From Alteromonas naphthalenivorans (GTDB taxonomy: Bacteria > Pseudomonadota > Gammaproteobacteria > Enterobacterales > Alteromonadaceae): a stretch of DNA of 64,000 bases. The position numbers and the translations under genes were made by a program. Position 1 is the stretch's first letter, and every line of letters begins with the position of its first letter. Below, piece by piece: positions 18,232-28,194 of this stretch. The stretch is taken from NCBI RefSeq assembly GCF_000213655.1, contig NC_015554.1, positions 496,001 to 560,000 of the forward strand, in the 5' to 3' direction. The notes under the pieces are model-generated. The model saw nothing but the letters and a program-made list of their open reading frames with translations. It did not search any database and had not been told where the DNA came from.

Positions 18232-19643
18232 TGACATATAACGTACGTGCACATTCTTATGTGGTAGGCGGCCTTGGAGTAACAGGTCAGGCTTGCGTGC
18301 GTTTTCTAAAACAGCAAGGGGCGAAGGTTAAAGCCTTTGATACCCGTGATACTTTCAATGTGTCAGCACCATTAAATATCTGCGTAACCACTGGGACATT
18401 ACCTCGTGATTTTTTCGCAGGCGTCGACACGTTAGTGCTGAGCCCAGGCTTACCGCTTAACATTGAACAAGTAAAACAAGCAAAAGCCTGTGGTGTTGAA
18501 GTTATTGGCGACGTGGAATTGTTTGCACGTCTTAACAATACGCCAACCATAGGAATAACTGGTTCAAATGGTAAAACCACGGTTACCTTGTTAACAACGC
18601 ATATGCTGAAAGCTTGTGGGTACGAGGTGTGTGAGGCGGGTAATGTAGGGCGCCCAGTACTTGAAACCCTTCCAGAATCCATGGCAGAGCTTGAAACTCT
18701 GTCTTCTTCTTTGGATGTCATTGTTTTAGAGCTTTCCAGTTTTCAGCTTGAAACGACTTCTAGCTTGAAGTTGAACGCCGCATCGATTTTGAATATTAGC
18801 GATGACCATTTAGATAGACACGGCGATATGCAGCAATACACAGCTGCCAAACAGCGTATTTTTAGTCATTGTCATACCGCAGTAGTATGGCGCGGCGACA
18901 AGCAGGTTACGCCAGCCTCAAACTGTGAAAACACTATCACCTATGGCCTTGATATGAGCGATACCGGCTTTGGTTTACGCGAAGGCGTTATAACCATCAA
19001 CGGTGAAGCGCTGCTTAATACCGCCGATATTCGATTGGCAGGCATGCACAATGTGCTTAACGTGATGGCGTCGCTGGCATTATGCCAAGCGTTTAGTACT
19101 TCATTGAATAAACCAGCCCTGCTTAATACCGCCGCACGTGCAGTGGCTAGCTTCACTTCAGCGCCGCACCGCTGCGTAGAAATTGCCAACATTAATGGCG
19201 TGAAGTGGATAGATGATTCAAAGGCTACCAACGTGGGTGCCACTATCGCTGCTATTCAAGGGCTAGCTCCTACTACCAATGGAAAAATTATCCTGATTGC
19301 CGGTGGTGATAGCAAAGGTGCAGATTTAAGTGCATTAAAACCAGCGCTAGATGAAAGTGTTGGTGAAGTGATTGCGCTAGGCAAAGACGCAGAAAAATTC
19401 AGCGCTGTTTTTAGAGACACCACAATAGTGGCTTCAATGGAGAAGGCGGTATTGGCTGCTAACTTGCGTGCTGGTAACGGCGATATCGTCTTGCTATCCC
19501 CAGCGTGTGCCAGTATCGACATGTTTAAAAACTATATGCATCGCGCACAAGTATTTACTGATGCAGTCACACATATTACCGAAAAGGTAAAATTTGAAAG
19601 TGACGCTGGCGCAATGAAAGAAGCGGGAGGTTTGCCATCATGA
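18231..19643 (+). CDS. murD: UDP-MurNAc-L-alanine:D-glutamate ligase MurD
   Basis: Mur ligase that adds D-Glu to UDP-MurNAc-L-Ala. The N-terminal Rossmann segment VVGGLGVTGQACVRFL recognises the UDP moiety. The ATP motif GITGSNGKTTV lies near residues 103-113. LNISDDHLDRH and KWIDDSKATN are typical family motifs. Length 470 is slightly long. It shares one base with mraY and overlaps ftsW by 4. Confidence 0.98.
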   Translation: MTYNVRAHSYVVGGLGVTGQACVRFLKQQGAKVKAFDTRDTFNVSAPLNICVTTGTLPRDFFAGVDTLVLSPGLPLNIEQVKQAKACGVEVIGDVELFARLNNTPTIGITGSNGKTTVTLLTTHMLKACGYEVCEAGNVGRPVLETLPESMAELETLSSSLDVIVLELSSFQLETTSSLKLNAASILNISDDHLDRHGDMQQYTAAKQRIFSHCHTAVVWRGDKQVTPASNCENTITYGLDMSDTGFGLREGVITINGEALLNTADIRLAGMHNVLNVMASLALCQAFSTSLNKPALLNTAARAVASFTSAPHRCVEIANINGVKWIDDSKATNVGATIAAIQGLAPTTNGKIILIAGGDSKGADLSALKPALDESVGEVIALGKDAEKFSAVFRDTTIVASMEKAVLAANLRAGNGDIVLLSPACASIDMFKNYMHRAQVFTDAVTHITEKVKFESDAGAMKEAGGLPS

Positions 19644-21184
19644 TGACGACTGCAAACGCTCCCCAAGCAAATCGCGCGTTAAAAACAAAAGATACGTCGC
19701 AAGCCGACACTAAATTAAGTGCGTTGTTTGCGGCTCGTCATGACGAACAAAACCTTCAAAGCCCTTACGATATTGGCTTAATCATTGTTGCGTTAGCCCT
19801 AATGACGATTGGTATTATCATAGTGACATCAGCTTCAATGCCTGTTGCTGAGAGAATTCACGATAACCCTTTTTACTTTGCTATTCGTCACGGTATTTAC
19901 ATTGTGGGGGCAATTATTGCTGCTATGGTGGTACTAGAACTTCCTATGCAGTTTTGGCGCACGGCAAACCCTTATCTGTTATTAGCGGCGATTGGGCTAT
20001 TGGTGGCAGTGCTGCTTGTTGGGCGTACCGTAAACGGAAGTACCCGTTGGTTGGCACTAGGCCCCATTACCATTCAAGCGGCTGAGCCTGCCAAGCTTTT
20101 CTTCTTCACTTACTTGGCCGGCTACCTAGTTCGCCGTTATGAAGAAGTAACGGAAAATTTAAAAGGGTTTATAAAGCCATTAGTGGTGTTCTTCGCATTA
20201 GCCATGTTACTGCTGCTACAACCCGATTTGGGTACTGTGGTAGTAATGTTTGCCACCACCATTGGGCTGTTATTTTTAGCGGGTGCTCGCTTATGGCAGT
20301 TCTTTGCGTTGGTGTTTGCGGGCGTGTTGGCCGTTGTTGCCCTTATCGTGTTTGAAGAATACCGCATGAAGCGGGTAACCTCGTTTCTTGATCCTTGGGC
20401 CGACCCATTCGGCGCGGGGTATCAGCTTACCCAATCGCTAATGGCTTATGGCCGAGGTAATTGGTTTGGCCAAGGTTTAGGTAATAGCCTACAAAAGTTA
20501 GAGTTCTTACCTGAAGCCCATACCGATTTTGTAATGGCCATTTTAGCTGAAGAGCTTGGCTTTGTGGGTGTGCTTGCGGTACTTGGCTTAATATTATGGA
20601 TGGTGGTGCGTGCGTTACAAATAGGGAACAAAGCCTTATTGAAATCACGCCCATTCGAAGGGTATTTAGCTTACAGCGTAGGGATTTGGTTCAGTTTCCA
20701 AACCGCGGTGAATATTGGTGCAAGTGCAGGTATTCTGCCTACTAAAGGGTTAACGCTGCCATTAGTTAGTTACGGTGGTTCATCGCTTATTGTTATGTCG
20801 GTGGCGGTGGCTTTATTGTTGCGTATCGATTTTGAACTTCGCGTAGACGGAGTTCAAGCGTTAGGACGTGGCGACAATAAGAGAACCAGCAAAGCAAAGG
20901 CAAAGCCTTCAGCTAAATCAGCGGCTAAGCCGGCAGTAAGAACGAAACATACCAATGCTGAACCGTTCGCTGATGCCGAGGCGGATTACAACCAAGCCCC
21001 TGACCTGAAAGCATCTGATGTGAACGCTCCTGATATGCATGAGAGTAGCGAAGACGCGCCAGTAGCTAAAACAAAAGACGCTGGGTCAAAAAAAGCATCC
21101 AATACAGTTTCTCCTGAAGACGAAGGCAAAGCCGGCATTAAAGCCATTTTAGCCCGTGTATCTAAGGAGGCGTCGAGTGAGTAA
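19640..21184 (+). CDS. ftsW: Peptidoglycan glycosyltransferase FtsW with extended C-terminal tail
   Basis: SEDS-family lipid II polymerase of the septum, partner of FtsI. About ten membrane segments span residues 45-405, with FtsW motifs VNGSTRWLALGP and PEAHTDFVMAILAEELG. After the last segment, about 105 further residues form a Lys/Ala/Asp-rich, probably disordered cytoplasmic tail. E. coli FtsW (414 residues) lacks such a tail. The start ATGATG could be either codon. It overlaps murG by 8 bases, and the murG ribosome-binding site is inside its end. Confidence 0.97.
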   Translation: MMTTANAPQANRALKTKDTSQADTKLSALFAARHDEQNLQSPYDIGLIIVALALMTIGIIIVTSASMPVAERIHDNPFYFAIRHGIYIVGAIIAAMVVLELPMQFWRTANPYLLLAAIGLLVAVLLVGRTVNGSTRWLALGPITIQAAEPAKLFFFTYLAGYLVRRYEEVTENLKGFIKPLVVFFALAMLLLLQPDLGTVVVMFATTIGLLFLAGARLWQFFALVFAGVLAVVALIVFEEYRMKRVTSFLDPWADPFGAGYQLTQSLMAYGRGNWFGQGLGNSLQKLEFLPEAHTDFVMAILAEELGFVGVLAVLGLILWMVVRALQIGNKALLKSRPFEGYLAYSVGIWFSFQTAVNIGASAGILPTKGLTLPLVSYGGSSLIVMSVAVALLLRIDFELRVDGVQALGRGDNKRTSKAKAKPSAKSAAKPAVRTKHTNAEPFADAEADYNQAPDLKASDVNAPDMHESSEDAPVAKTKDAGSKKASNTVSPEDEGKAGIKAILARVSKEASSE

Positions 21185-22265
21185 GCGTTGCTTAATTATG
21201 GCTGGTGGTACTGGGGGGCATGTTTTCCCTGGATTAGCCGTGGCTCACGCGCTGCAATCAGCGGGTTGGGAAGTAGAATGGCTTGGCACCGCAGAGCGAA
21301 TGGAAGCCGACGTTGTGCCCAAGCATGGTATTCCCATTCACTTTATTCCAGTGAAAGGTATTCGAGGTAAAGGGCTAAAAGCTAAATTATCGGGCGGTAT
21401 AGCACTAATAAAAAGTTTGTTTTCGGCTCGCCGTCTTATTAAACGGGTGCAGCCAGATTTAGTGATTGGGTTTGGTGGTTACGCCAGTGGCCCTGGGGGT
21501 GTTGCTGCCAAATCGTTAGGCATTCCCGTGGTTATTCACGAGCAAAATGCGGCCGCGGGCATGACCAATAAGTTATTGGCTAATATTGCCACGCGGGTGT
21601 TACTCGGGTTTGAGGACGCAAAGTCGCAGTTTGCTAAGGTTGCTTTTAAAGTGCACACCGTTGGCAACCCTGTGCGAGACGAAATTTGGCAAGTTAACCC
21701 TAAAGAAGCAGTTTCAGACGAAACAGTAAAGGGTAAACTTAACCTTCTGGTTGTTGGCGGAAGTTTGGGTGCCAAAGTACTTAATGATACTGTGCCTGCC
21801 ACATGCGCGGCGCTGGACGGTTTGTCTATTCGCCATCAATGTGGGAAAGGCAATAAAGCGTCGGTAGAAGCGCTTTATGCAGGTTCGGCTAATCCCGTTG
21901 AAGTCAGCGACTTTATTGATGATATGGCAGCGGCCTACGAGTGGGCTGATTTTGTGATTTGCAGAGCGGGTGCACTCACCGTTGCGGAAGTGGCGGCAGC
22001 GGGCAGGGCAGCATTGTTTGTACCTCTGCCACACGCGGTAGACGATCATCAAACAAAAAATGCGCAATCGTTAGTGAAGCATGGCGCAGCCATTATGATT
22101 GCGCAGTCAGCATTAAAAGACAATTTAAGGCAGGCGGTTCGGCACTGGGTAACACACCCTAGCGATTGCCTAAAAATGGGTGAAGTAGCAAGGCAACACG
22201 CCAGTACTCACGCCACTGAACAAGTAGTAAGCCATTGCATGGCAGTAGTAGGAGTAGGGGAATAA
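21177..22265 (+). CDS. murG: UDP-GlcNAc:lipid I N-acetylglucosaminyltransferase MurG
   Basis: Peripheral membrane GT-B glycosyltransferase converting lipid I to lipid II. I chose the GTG at 21177, preceded by AAGGAGG six bases upstream, which gives [19 protein letters not shown]. The frame also runs back to 21156 inside ftsW without homology. Family motifs are [24 protein letters not shown] and the donor-binding [11 protein letters not shown]. Length 362. Its stop shares a base with the murC start. Confidence 0.97.
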   Translation: MSKRCLIMAGGTGGHVFPGLAVAHALQSAGWEVEWLGTAERMEADVVPKHGIPIHFIPVKGIRGKGLKAKLSGGIALIKSLFSARRLIKRVQPDLVIGFGGYASGPGGVAAKSLGIPVVIHEQNAAAGMTNKLLANIATRVLLGFEDAKSQFAKVAFKVHTVGNPVRDEIWQVNPKEAVSDETVKGKLNLLVVGGSLGAKVLNDTVPATCAALDGLSIRHQCGKGNKASVEALYAGSANPVEVSDFIDDMAAAYEWADFVICRAGALTVAEVAAAGRAALFVPLPHAVDDHQTKNAQSLVKHGAAIMIAQSALKDNLRQAVRHWVTHPSDCLKMGEVARQHASTHATEQVVSHCMAVVGVGE

Positions 22266-23713
22266 TGGTTTTTAAGACCCCATTTGAGAGCCCGCAAATG
22301 CGCAGGGTGAAGAAAATATTTTTTATCGGCATTGGCGGTGCGGGTATGGGCGGTATTGCTGAAGTACTGCTTAATGAAGGTTACGACATTGCTGGCTCTG
22401 ACATAAACTCAGGGCCGATGACTCAGCGCCTTAGTGATTTGGGCGTAGACGTAAAGATAGGTCATAAAGCCGAAAACGTTGATGGTATGGATGTGATTGT
22501 GGTTTCTAGTGCCATTAACGAAGCTAACCCAGAGATTATTACCGCCAGAGAACAGCGTATTCCAATTATACGTCGTGCGGAAATGTTAGCGGAATTGATG
22601 CGTTTTCGTCATGGTATAGCCGTGGCAGGAACCCATGGTAAAACCACAACAACCAGTTTGATCTCTACCATTTTTGCACAAGCGCAGTACGACCCCACGT
22701 TTGTGATTGGCGGCTTGTTAAATAGTGCGGGTACTAACGCACGTTTAGGCAGAAGCCGTTATTTAATTGCTGAAGCCGATGAAAGTGATGCATCGTTCTT
22801 ACACTTGCAGCCTATGGTGTCGGTAGTTACGAATATTGAAGCTGACCATATGGATACCTATGGCGGTGACTTCTCGAAAGTGAAAGACACTTTTGTTGAG
22901 TTTTTGAGTAATTTGCCATTTTACGGGCAGGCAATTGTGTGTGGCGACGACGCCAACATACAAGAGATTAGCCCTCGTATTGGCCGCAGTATCATTACTT
23001 ATGGCTTTGAAGCGCACAACGATGTACGTGCCCAGGATATTACCTTGTCATTCGGGCAAGCTAATTTCACCGTTATACGGCCAGAGCGTGAGCCTTTGAA
23101 GGTGACATTAAACCTTACCGGTAACCACAATGTGCTAAATGCGTTGGCAGCCATTGCTGTGGCAACGGATGAAGGTATTGATGATGACGCCATAGTGACT
23201 GCATTGGCGAGCTTTGGTGGTATCGGACGTCGGTTTGAAGTGCTTGGCGATTTTAAAACCAGTGTTGGCAATGTTACCTTGGTTGACGATTATGGTCATC
23301 ACCCTACAGAAGTGAAAGCCACGATAGCGGCAGCGAGGGCTAATTGGCCCGAGAGTCGTTTAGTGATGGTGTATCAACCACACCGGTTTACTCGTACTCG
23401 TGATTTGTACGAAGACTTTGTTAACGTGCTTTCTACGGTAGATGTATTGCTATTGTTAGACGTTTATCCGGCCAGTGAACAACCTATTGAAGGTGCTGAT
23501 AGTAAATCTTTGTGTCGTTCTATCCGTCAACGTGGCCAAATTGAGCCCGTTTACGTAGGCGGTAAAGAAGCGCTTCCCGCCATTCTTGCCAATATTTTGG
23601 TAGAGGGCGATATCGTGATGACCCAAGGCGCTGGAAACATTGGTCAAATTGCTAAGTTGCTCGCCAGCCGTGAGATGGAGCCAAAAGTGCTGCATCAGGA
23701 GAGCGATGCATGA
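22265..23713 (+). CDS. murC: UDP-MurNAc:L-alanine ligase MurC
   Basis: First Mur ligase, adding L-Ala to UDP-MurNAc. The ATG at 22265 ([14 protein letters not shown]) follows a GGAG/GGGG purine tract; an in-frame upstream TTG at 22235 is inside murG and unlikely. The N-terminal [17 protein letters not shown] binds UDP, and the ATP motif GTHGKTTT lies near residue 123. [13 protein letters not shown] is typical. Length 482. It overlaps ddlB by 4 bases. Confidence 0.97.
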   Translation: MVFKTPFESPQMRRVKKIFFIGIGGAGMGGIAEVLLNEGYDIAGSDINSGPMTQRLSDLGVDVKIGHKAENVDGMDVIVVSSAINEANPEIITAREQRIPIIRRAEMLAELMRFRHGIAVAGTHGKTTTTSLISTIFAQAQYDPTFVIGGLLNSAGTNARLGRSRYLIAEADESDASFLHLQPMVSVVTNIEADHMDTYGGDFSKVKDTFVEFLSNLPFYGQAIVCGDDANIQEISPRIGRSIITYGFEAHNDVRAQDITLSFGQANFTVIRPEREPLKVTLNLTGNHNVLNALAAIAVATDEGIDDDAIVTALASFGGIGRRFEVLGDFKTSVGNVTLVDDYGHHPTEVKATIAAARANWPESRLVMVYQPHRFTRTRDLYEDFVNVLSTVDVLLLLDVYPASEQPIEGADSKSLCRSIRQRGQIEPVYVGGKEALPAILANILVEGDIVMTQGAGNIGQIAKLLASREMEPKVLHQESDA

Positions 23714-24678
23714 GTCTTTTTAGCAACGTAAAAAAATATGATGCTGCCGAATTTGGAAAAGTGGCGGTCATGTTTGGCGGCGACTCTGCCGAACGTGACG
23801 TGTCGCTAAACTCAGGAAACGCGGTGCTTGCAGCGCTTTTACGAGAAAATGTAAACGCCATAGCTTTCGATCCGGCAGAGCGACCACTTACTGATTTAAT
23901 CAGCGAAAAAGTCGACCGAGTACTTATCATGTTACACGGTCGAGGTGGTGAAGATGGTTCAATGCAAGGGGCACTACAACTGCTTAAAATTCCCTACACG
24001 GGAACGCCGGTTTTAGGTTCTGCATTGGCGATGGACAAAATTCACACCAAGCAAGTATGGCAAAGCCTTGGCTTACCTACTGCTAAATATGAAATTGCTG
24101 ATAAAAGGCGCTTTGAAGCTGGTAAGTGCAGCGCTATAATGGAAAAGTTGGGGAATGAAGTCATGGTAAAACCGGCCCGAGAAGGGTCGAGCATTGGCAT
24201 GGCGAGAGTGACAAGCGCTGAACAACTCGAAAATGCCATACAGGACGCCTTTAACTATGACAACCAGGTCCTGTTAGAGCAATACATTAAAGGCCCTGAG
24301 TTTACAGTTTCAGTAATTCAGGGGCAGGCATTGCCGTCTATTCGCATGTCTACTCCACATACGTTTTATGATTACGCTGCCAAGTACCAAGACGATACCA
24401 CAGAGTATTTTTGTCCAAGTGGTTTGTCTGACGAGCAAGAAGCACATCTTGCTCAGCTATCGACGCAGGCATTCGATTCTATTTCTGGCTCTGGCTGGGG
24501 TCGCATTGACGTGATGCAAGATGGTGATGGGCATTTTTATTTGCTTGAAGCGAATACGGTGCCTGGAATGACAGAAAAGAGCTTGGTGCCTAAAGCGGCC
24601 AAAGTGGCGGGGTTAAGTTTTGATGAACTGGTTTTAGCAATATTGGCCACCAGTTTTGACCCTGACAGCAGAGCATAA
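23710..24678 (+). CDS. ddlB: D-alanine:D-alanine ligase DdlB
   Basis: ATP-grasp ligase making the D-Ala-D-Ala dipeptide used by MurF. Motifs are [17 protein letters not shown] near the N-terminus, [26 protein letters not shown] and the C-terminal magnesium and substrate region [18 protein letters not shown]. The length of 322 is normal, with a slightly extended N-terminus. ATGA overlap with murC and a 6-base gap to ftsQ. Confidence 0.97.
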   Translation: MSLFSNVKKYDAAEFGKVAVMFGGDSAERDVSLNSGNAVLAALLRENVNAIAFDPAERPLTDLISEKVDRVLIMLHGRGGEDGSMQGALQLLKIPYTGTPVLGSALAMDKIHTKQVWQSLGLPTAKYEIADKRRFEAGKCSAIMEKLGNEVMVKPAREGSSIGMARVTSAEQLENAIQDAFNYDNQVLLEQYIKGPEFTVSVIQGQALPSIRMSTPHTFYDYAAKYQDDTTEYFCPSGLSDEQEAHLAQLSTQAFDSISGSGWGRIDVMQDGDGHFYLLEANTVPGMTEKSLVPKAAKVAGLSFDELVLAILATSFDPDSRA

Positions 24679-24684
24679 AGCGCA

Positions 24685-25449
24685 ATGACAAGTAAGACGA
24701 GCACCGTAAGCAATAAGCCATCTAAAGACAGAGCGTCTTTGTGGGGCGGTGTAGTCTTCTTATTGTTTGTTATCGCGGCATTAGTGTTTGGCGCTATTAA
24801 GGCCAACGGCTATATGCAAGATGAACAGCAAATGCCTGTTCAGGTAATCGATTTTTCAGGCGATTACCAACATGTGAATATTACTAGGCTAGAACGCCTA
24901 ATAAGAAAGTCACAACCGGGCAGTTTTTTTGCTCTAGATGTGAATGAAGTGTTTGAACTGGTAGAAGCGCAGCCATGGGTGTATCGCGCGTCGGTACGCA
25001 AAAAATGGCCAAACACGTTAAAGATATATTTGGTTGAGCAGCAACCCGTTGCCAAATGGAACGAAGATTTGTTGCTAAACCCCTACGGCGATACGTTTAA
25101 CGCCGATGGGCATGATTTAGCCTTACCAAGGTTGTACGGCCCAGGTGGTAGCGAGAAGACCGCGCTTGAAGGATATAACTCCATGCATGCGCTATTGGCC
25201 ACTACTGCTATGAATATTGAAGAATTATCGTTGAGCGAGCGCTTCGCATGGCAAGTTCAGCTTGAAAATGGTATTGAATTGAATTTAGGGCGCAAGGAAT
25301 TTATCGATAGGTTACAACGCTTTATCGATGTATATCCCTTACTTGCGCAGCAAGAGAAGACGGTAAAATATATCGATCTTCGTTACGATACGGGTGTCGC
25401 GGTTGGCTGGGAAAACAGCAACAGCGATACAACAAACAAAGAGAGTTAA
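24685..25449 (+). CDS. ftsQ: Cell division protein FtsQ
   Basis: Bitopic divisome protein bridging early and late assembly through FtsL and FtsB. It has a short cytoplasmic N-terminus and a membrane segment (about 16-36). A POTRA domain follows (about 50-120; VQVIDFSGDYQHVNITRLE...), then the beta domain with KKWPNTLKIYLVEQQPVAKW and the C-terminal KYIDLRYDTGVAVGW. Length 254. It is followed by ftsA after 7 bases. Confidence 0.96.
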   Translation: MTSKTSTVSNKPSKDRASLWGGVVFLLFVIAALVFGAIKANGYMQDEQQMPVQVIDFSGDYQHVNITRLERLIRKSQPGSFFALDVNEVFELVEAQPWVYRASVRKKWPNTLKIYLVEQQPVAKWNEDLLLNPYGDTFNADGHDLALPRLYGPGGSEKTALEGYNSMHALLATTAMNIEELSLSERFAWQVQLENGIELNLGRKEFIDRLQRFIDVYPLLAQQEKTVKYIDLRYDTGVAVGWENSNSDTTNKES

Positions 25450-25456
25450 GGAAACC

Positions 25457-26686
25457 ATGTCAAAACCTGCTGAACGTAATTTGATTGTAGGCTTAGATAT
25501 AGGCACTAGCCAGGTAAAGGCTGTGGTGGGCGAGCTGTTAGACGACGATCAAATCAGTATTGTCGGTGTCGGTACGCATGCTGCGAAAGGCATGGATAAA
25601 GGCGGCGTAAATGACTTAAACCTTGTGGTTAAGTCGGTGCAACGTGCGGTAAATGAAATGGAGCTCATGGCAGATTGTCGTGTTTCTTCAGTGTTTATGT
25701 CTATTTCAGGCCGTCACGTAAAATGCCAAAACGAAAACGGTATGGTGCCGATTAACAACCAAGAAGTAACCCAAGAAGATGTAGATAACGTTATTCACGC
25801 AGCACGTAGTGTTCCTATTGCAGCTGAACGCAGGTTACTTCATGTTTTACCACAAGAATTTACTATTGATGTGCAAGAAGGAATTAAGAACCCAATTGGC
25901 ATGTCAGGCGTACGAATGGAAGCTGATGCACACATTATTACCTGTGCAGACGATATGGCGAAAAATTTAGTGAAGTGTGTTGAGCGCTGCGAACTAAACG
26001 CCGACCAATTGATATTTTCAGCATTGGCATCAAGTTATGCTGTGCTAACGGACGATGAACGTGAATTAGGCGTGTGTGTAGTCGATATTGGTGGTGGCAC
26101 CATGGATATCGTTATTTACACAGATGGTGCCATTAGGCATACCGCTGTTATCCCTGTTGCCGGTAATCAGATTACCAGCGACATCGCTAAGATTTTCCGT
26201 ACGCCAATTAGCAACGCAGAAGAGATTAAAGTTAATTATGCCTGCGCGCTGAAAGACATGGTCAGTATGGAAGAAAGTATTGAGGTGCCCAGTGTAGGCG
26301 GGCGTGCCGCGCGAGTCATGTCGCGACATACGCTAGCTGAAGTGATTGAGCCTCGATACCAAGAACTTTTTGAACTGGTACATGATGAAATTCGTGCCAG
26401 TGGTCTGGAAGAGCAAATTGCCGCCGGCTTAGTGCTAACTGGTGGTACCGCCAAAATGGAAGGTGCGGTTGAGTTTGCCGAGGAAATTTTCCAGATGCCT
26501 GTGAGAGTGGGCAACCCAATCAACGTTAAAGGCTTATCTGAATACGTTGATGATGCAGGATTTGCAACCGTCGTAGGGCTTCTGCAATACGGCAAAGTGC
26601 AAGCAGATAATAAGAAGTCCAGTAAGCAAAAACCGGGTGAGAGTTTATTTCATCGCGTGCAAAGCTGGTTTAAAGGTGAATTTTAA
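25457..26686 (+). CDS. ftsA: Cell division protein FtsA
   Basis: Actin-like ATPase that tethers FtsZ to the inner membrane. The start ATG at 25457 has TAAGGAAA upstream (MSKPAERNLIVGLDIGTSQV). The frame extends back into ftsQ but that part is not FtsA-like. Nucleotide-binding segments are GLDIGTSQVKAVVGE, CVVDIGGGTMDI and GLVLTGGTAKMEG. The C-terminal amphipathic membrane-targeting helix is SLFHRVQSWFKGEF. Length 409. Confidence 0.97.
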   Translation: MSKPAERNLIVGLDIGTSQVKAVVGELLDDDQISIVGVGTHAAKGMDKGGVNDLNLVVKSVQRAVNEMELMADCRVSSVFMSISGRHVKCQNENGMVPINNQEVTQEDVDNVIHAARSVPIAAERRLLHVLPQEFTIDVQEGIKNPIGMSGVRMEADAHIITCADDMAKNLVKCVERCELNADQLIFSALASSYAVLTDDERELGVCVVDIGGGTMDIVIYTDGAIRHTAVIPVAGNQITSDIAKIFRTPISNAEEIKVNYACALKDMVSMEESIEVPSVGGRAARVMSRHTLAEVIEPRYQELFELVHDEIRASGLEEQIAAGLVLTGGTAKMEGAVEFAEEIFQMPVRVGNPINVKGLSEYVDDAGFATVVGLLQYGKVQADNKKSSKQKPGESLFHRVQSWFKGEF

Positions 26687-26788
26687 TTTTTTGGGGTCGC
26701 TATAGCTACGGCATCACGATTGGCAGGATGCAGATAATCGACTATGTGTCGTAGCGAAGCATAGAAGACGTACAACCGGAGAGTAAGT

Positions 26789-27958
26789 ATGTTCGAATTA
26801 ATGGATAGTCACGGCGAAGAAGCCGTAATCAAAGTCATCGGTGTTGGTGGCGGCGGCGGAAATGCAGTTGAGCACATGGTGTCTCAAAGCATTGAAGGCG
26901 TAGAGTTTATTGCGATAAACACCGACGCGCAGGTACTACGCAGCTCAAATGCTGACGTTACCTTACAAATTGGTTCAAGTGTTACTAAAGGTTTAGGCGC
27001 AGGCGCCGATCCTAACATTGGACGCGACGCTGCACACGAAGACAGAGAAACCATTCGCCAAGCATTAGATGGCGCAGATATGGTTTTCATCACCGCTGGT
27101 ATGGGTGGTGGTACAGGTACTGGTGCAGCACCTGAAGTGGCAAAAATTGCTCGCGAAATGGGAATTCTTACTGTGGCTGTTGTTACCAAGCCATTCCCAT
27201 TTGAAGGTAAAAAGCGTACTACGTTTGCAGAGCAGGGCATTGTTGAACTGGCTAACAACGTAGATTCACTTATCACTATTCCTAACGAGAAATTGTTAAA
27301 AGTGATGGGGCCAGGTACGCCTTTACTTCAAGCGTTCAGCGCAGCGAACGACGTATTACGTGGTGCTGTTCAGGGGATTGCAGAGCTAATTACTCGCCCT
27401 GGATTGATCAACGTGGATTTCGCCGACGTACGTACAGTAATGTCTGAGATGGGTAAAGCCATGATGGGCAGTGGTTCAGCAAGTGGTCCAGACCGTGCTG
27501 AAGAAGCCTCTGAATCAGCCATTGCTAGTCCGCTACTTGAAGATATCGATTTATCAGGTGCGCGCGGTATTCTTGTGAATATCACAGCCGGCCCAGATTT
27601 CGCTATCGACGAGTTCGAAACTGTTGGTAATGCTGTTAAAGCGTTTGCTTCTGAAAATGCGACAGTGGTTGTAGGTACCGTTATCGACATGGAAATGACA
27701 GATGAGCTTCGCGTAACGGTTGTTGCAACCGGTATTGGCGCAGAGCGCAAGCCTGATATTTCGCTAGTAAGCTCAGAAGGTTCGCGTTTAACTACGCCAG
27801 CTAAAGAGTACGGTAGCACAACAGCGTCTGAACCTCGTTCAGCATCAGTTGGTAGTACTGAAGGCAATCAAGCACTTAAAGCTGAAGATGAAGCGCAACC
27901 TGGTAATGATTTAGAGTATCTAGACATTCCAGCGTTTTTGCGTAAGCAAGCAGACTAA
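26789..27958 (+). CDS. ftsZ: Cell division GTPase FtsZ
   Basis: Tubulin-like GTPase that forms the Z-ring. The N-terminal GVGGGGGNAVEHM binds nucleotide, and the tubulin signature GMGGGTGTGAAPEVA lies near residues 103-117. NVDFADVRTVM is typical. A Glu/Ser-rich linker leads to the conserved C-terminal peptide LEYLDIPAFLRKQ that binds FtsA, ZipA and ZapD (zapD is also in this window). GGAGAG lies upstream of the ATG. Length 389. Confidence 0.98.
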   Translation: MFELMDSHGEEAVIKVIGVGGGGGNAVEHMVSQSIEGVEFIAINTDAQVLRSSNADVTLQIGSSVTKGLGAGADPNIGRDAAHEDRETIRQALDGADMVFITAGMGGGTGTGAAPEVAKIAREMGILTVAVVTKPFPFEGKKRTTFAEQGIVELANNVDSLITIPNEKLLKVMGPGTPLLQAFSAANDVLRGAVQGIAELITRPGLINVDFADVRTVMSEMGKAMMGSGSASGPDRAEEASESAIASPLLEDIDLSGARGILVNITAGPDFAIDEFETVGNAVKAFASENATVVVGTVIDMEMTDELRVTVVATGIGAERKPDISLVSSEGSRLTTPAKEYGSTTASEPRSASVGSTEGNQALKAEDEAQPGNDLEYLDIPAFLRKQAD

Positions 27959-27992
27959 TTCACCTCGCTGAAATTGAAGTGAATTTTTCTGA

Positions 27993-28015
27993 AATACCGT
28001 TGTCAGAACGGTATT
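27993..28015. repeat. Perfect hairpin in the ftsZ-lpxC gap
   Basis: 9-base arms AATACCGTT and AACGGTATT have a 5-base loop and no T-run after them. It lies 35 bases after the ftsZ stop and may protect or partly terminate the ftsZ transcript. A weaker AATTCAC/GTGAATTTTT pair at 27957-27987 overlaps the ftsZ stop and could be the actual terminator. Confidence 0.45.
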
Positions 28016-28128
28016 AAGGGCACTATATGTCTGGTAGGTTTTAAACTGGAATTTTTCCAGGTTAGTGACCAGAGTGACTACTTGCGCGTAAAATTTTGGA
28101 TTCGCGAATGGTTCAAATTGCGTATTTT

Positions 28129-28157
28129 TTGACAAATAAGTGGTAAGTCACTATAAT
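28129..28157 (+). promoter_or_regulatory. Consensus sigma-70 promoter of lpxC
   Basis: TTGACA, a 17-base spacer and TATAAT form a perfect consensus, with the predicted start site about 30 bases before the lpxC ATG. lpxC is thus expected to be transcribed strongly and independently of the dcw cluster. Confidence 0.92.
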
Positions 28158-28194
28158 TCGCGACCGCTTTTTTTATAGGTAAAAGCATAAGCAG

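Noticed and set aside
26687..26788. Weak long-range pairing GCTACGGCA/TGTCGTAGC between ftsA and ftsZ
   Set aside because: The loop exceeds 30 bases and includes a mismatch; not distinguishable from chance.
27370..27867. 165-codon minus-strand ORF inside ftsZ
   Set aside because: Antisense shadow of a conserved gene with strong codon bias; composition is typical of a complement reading.
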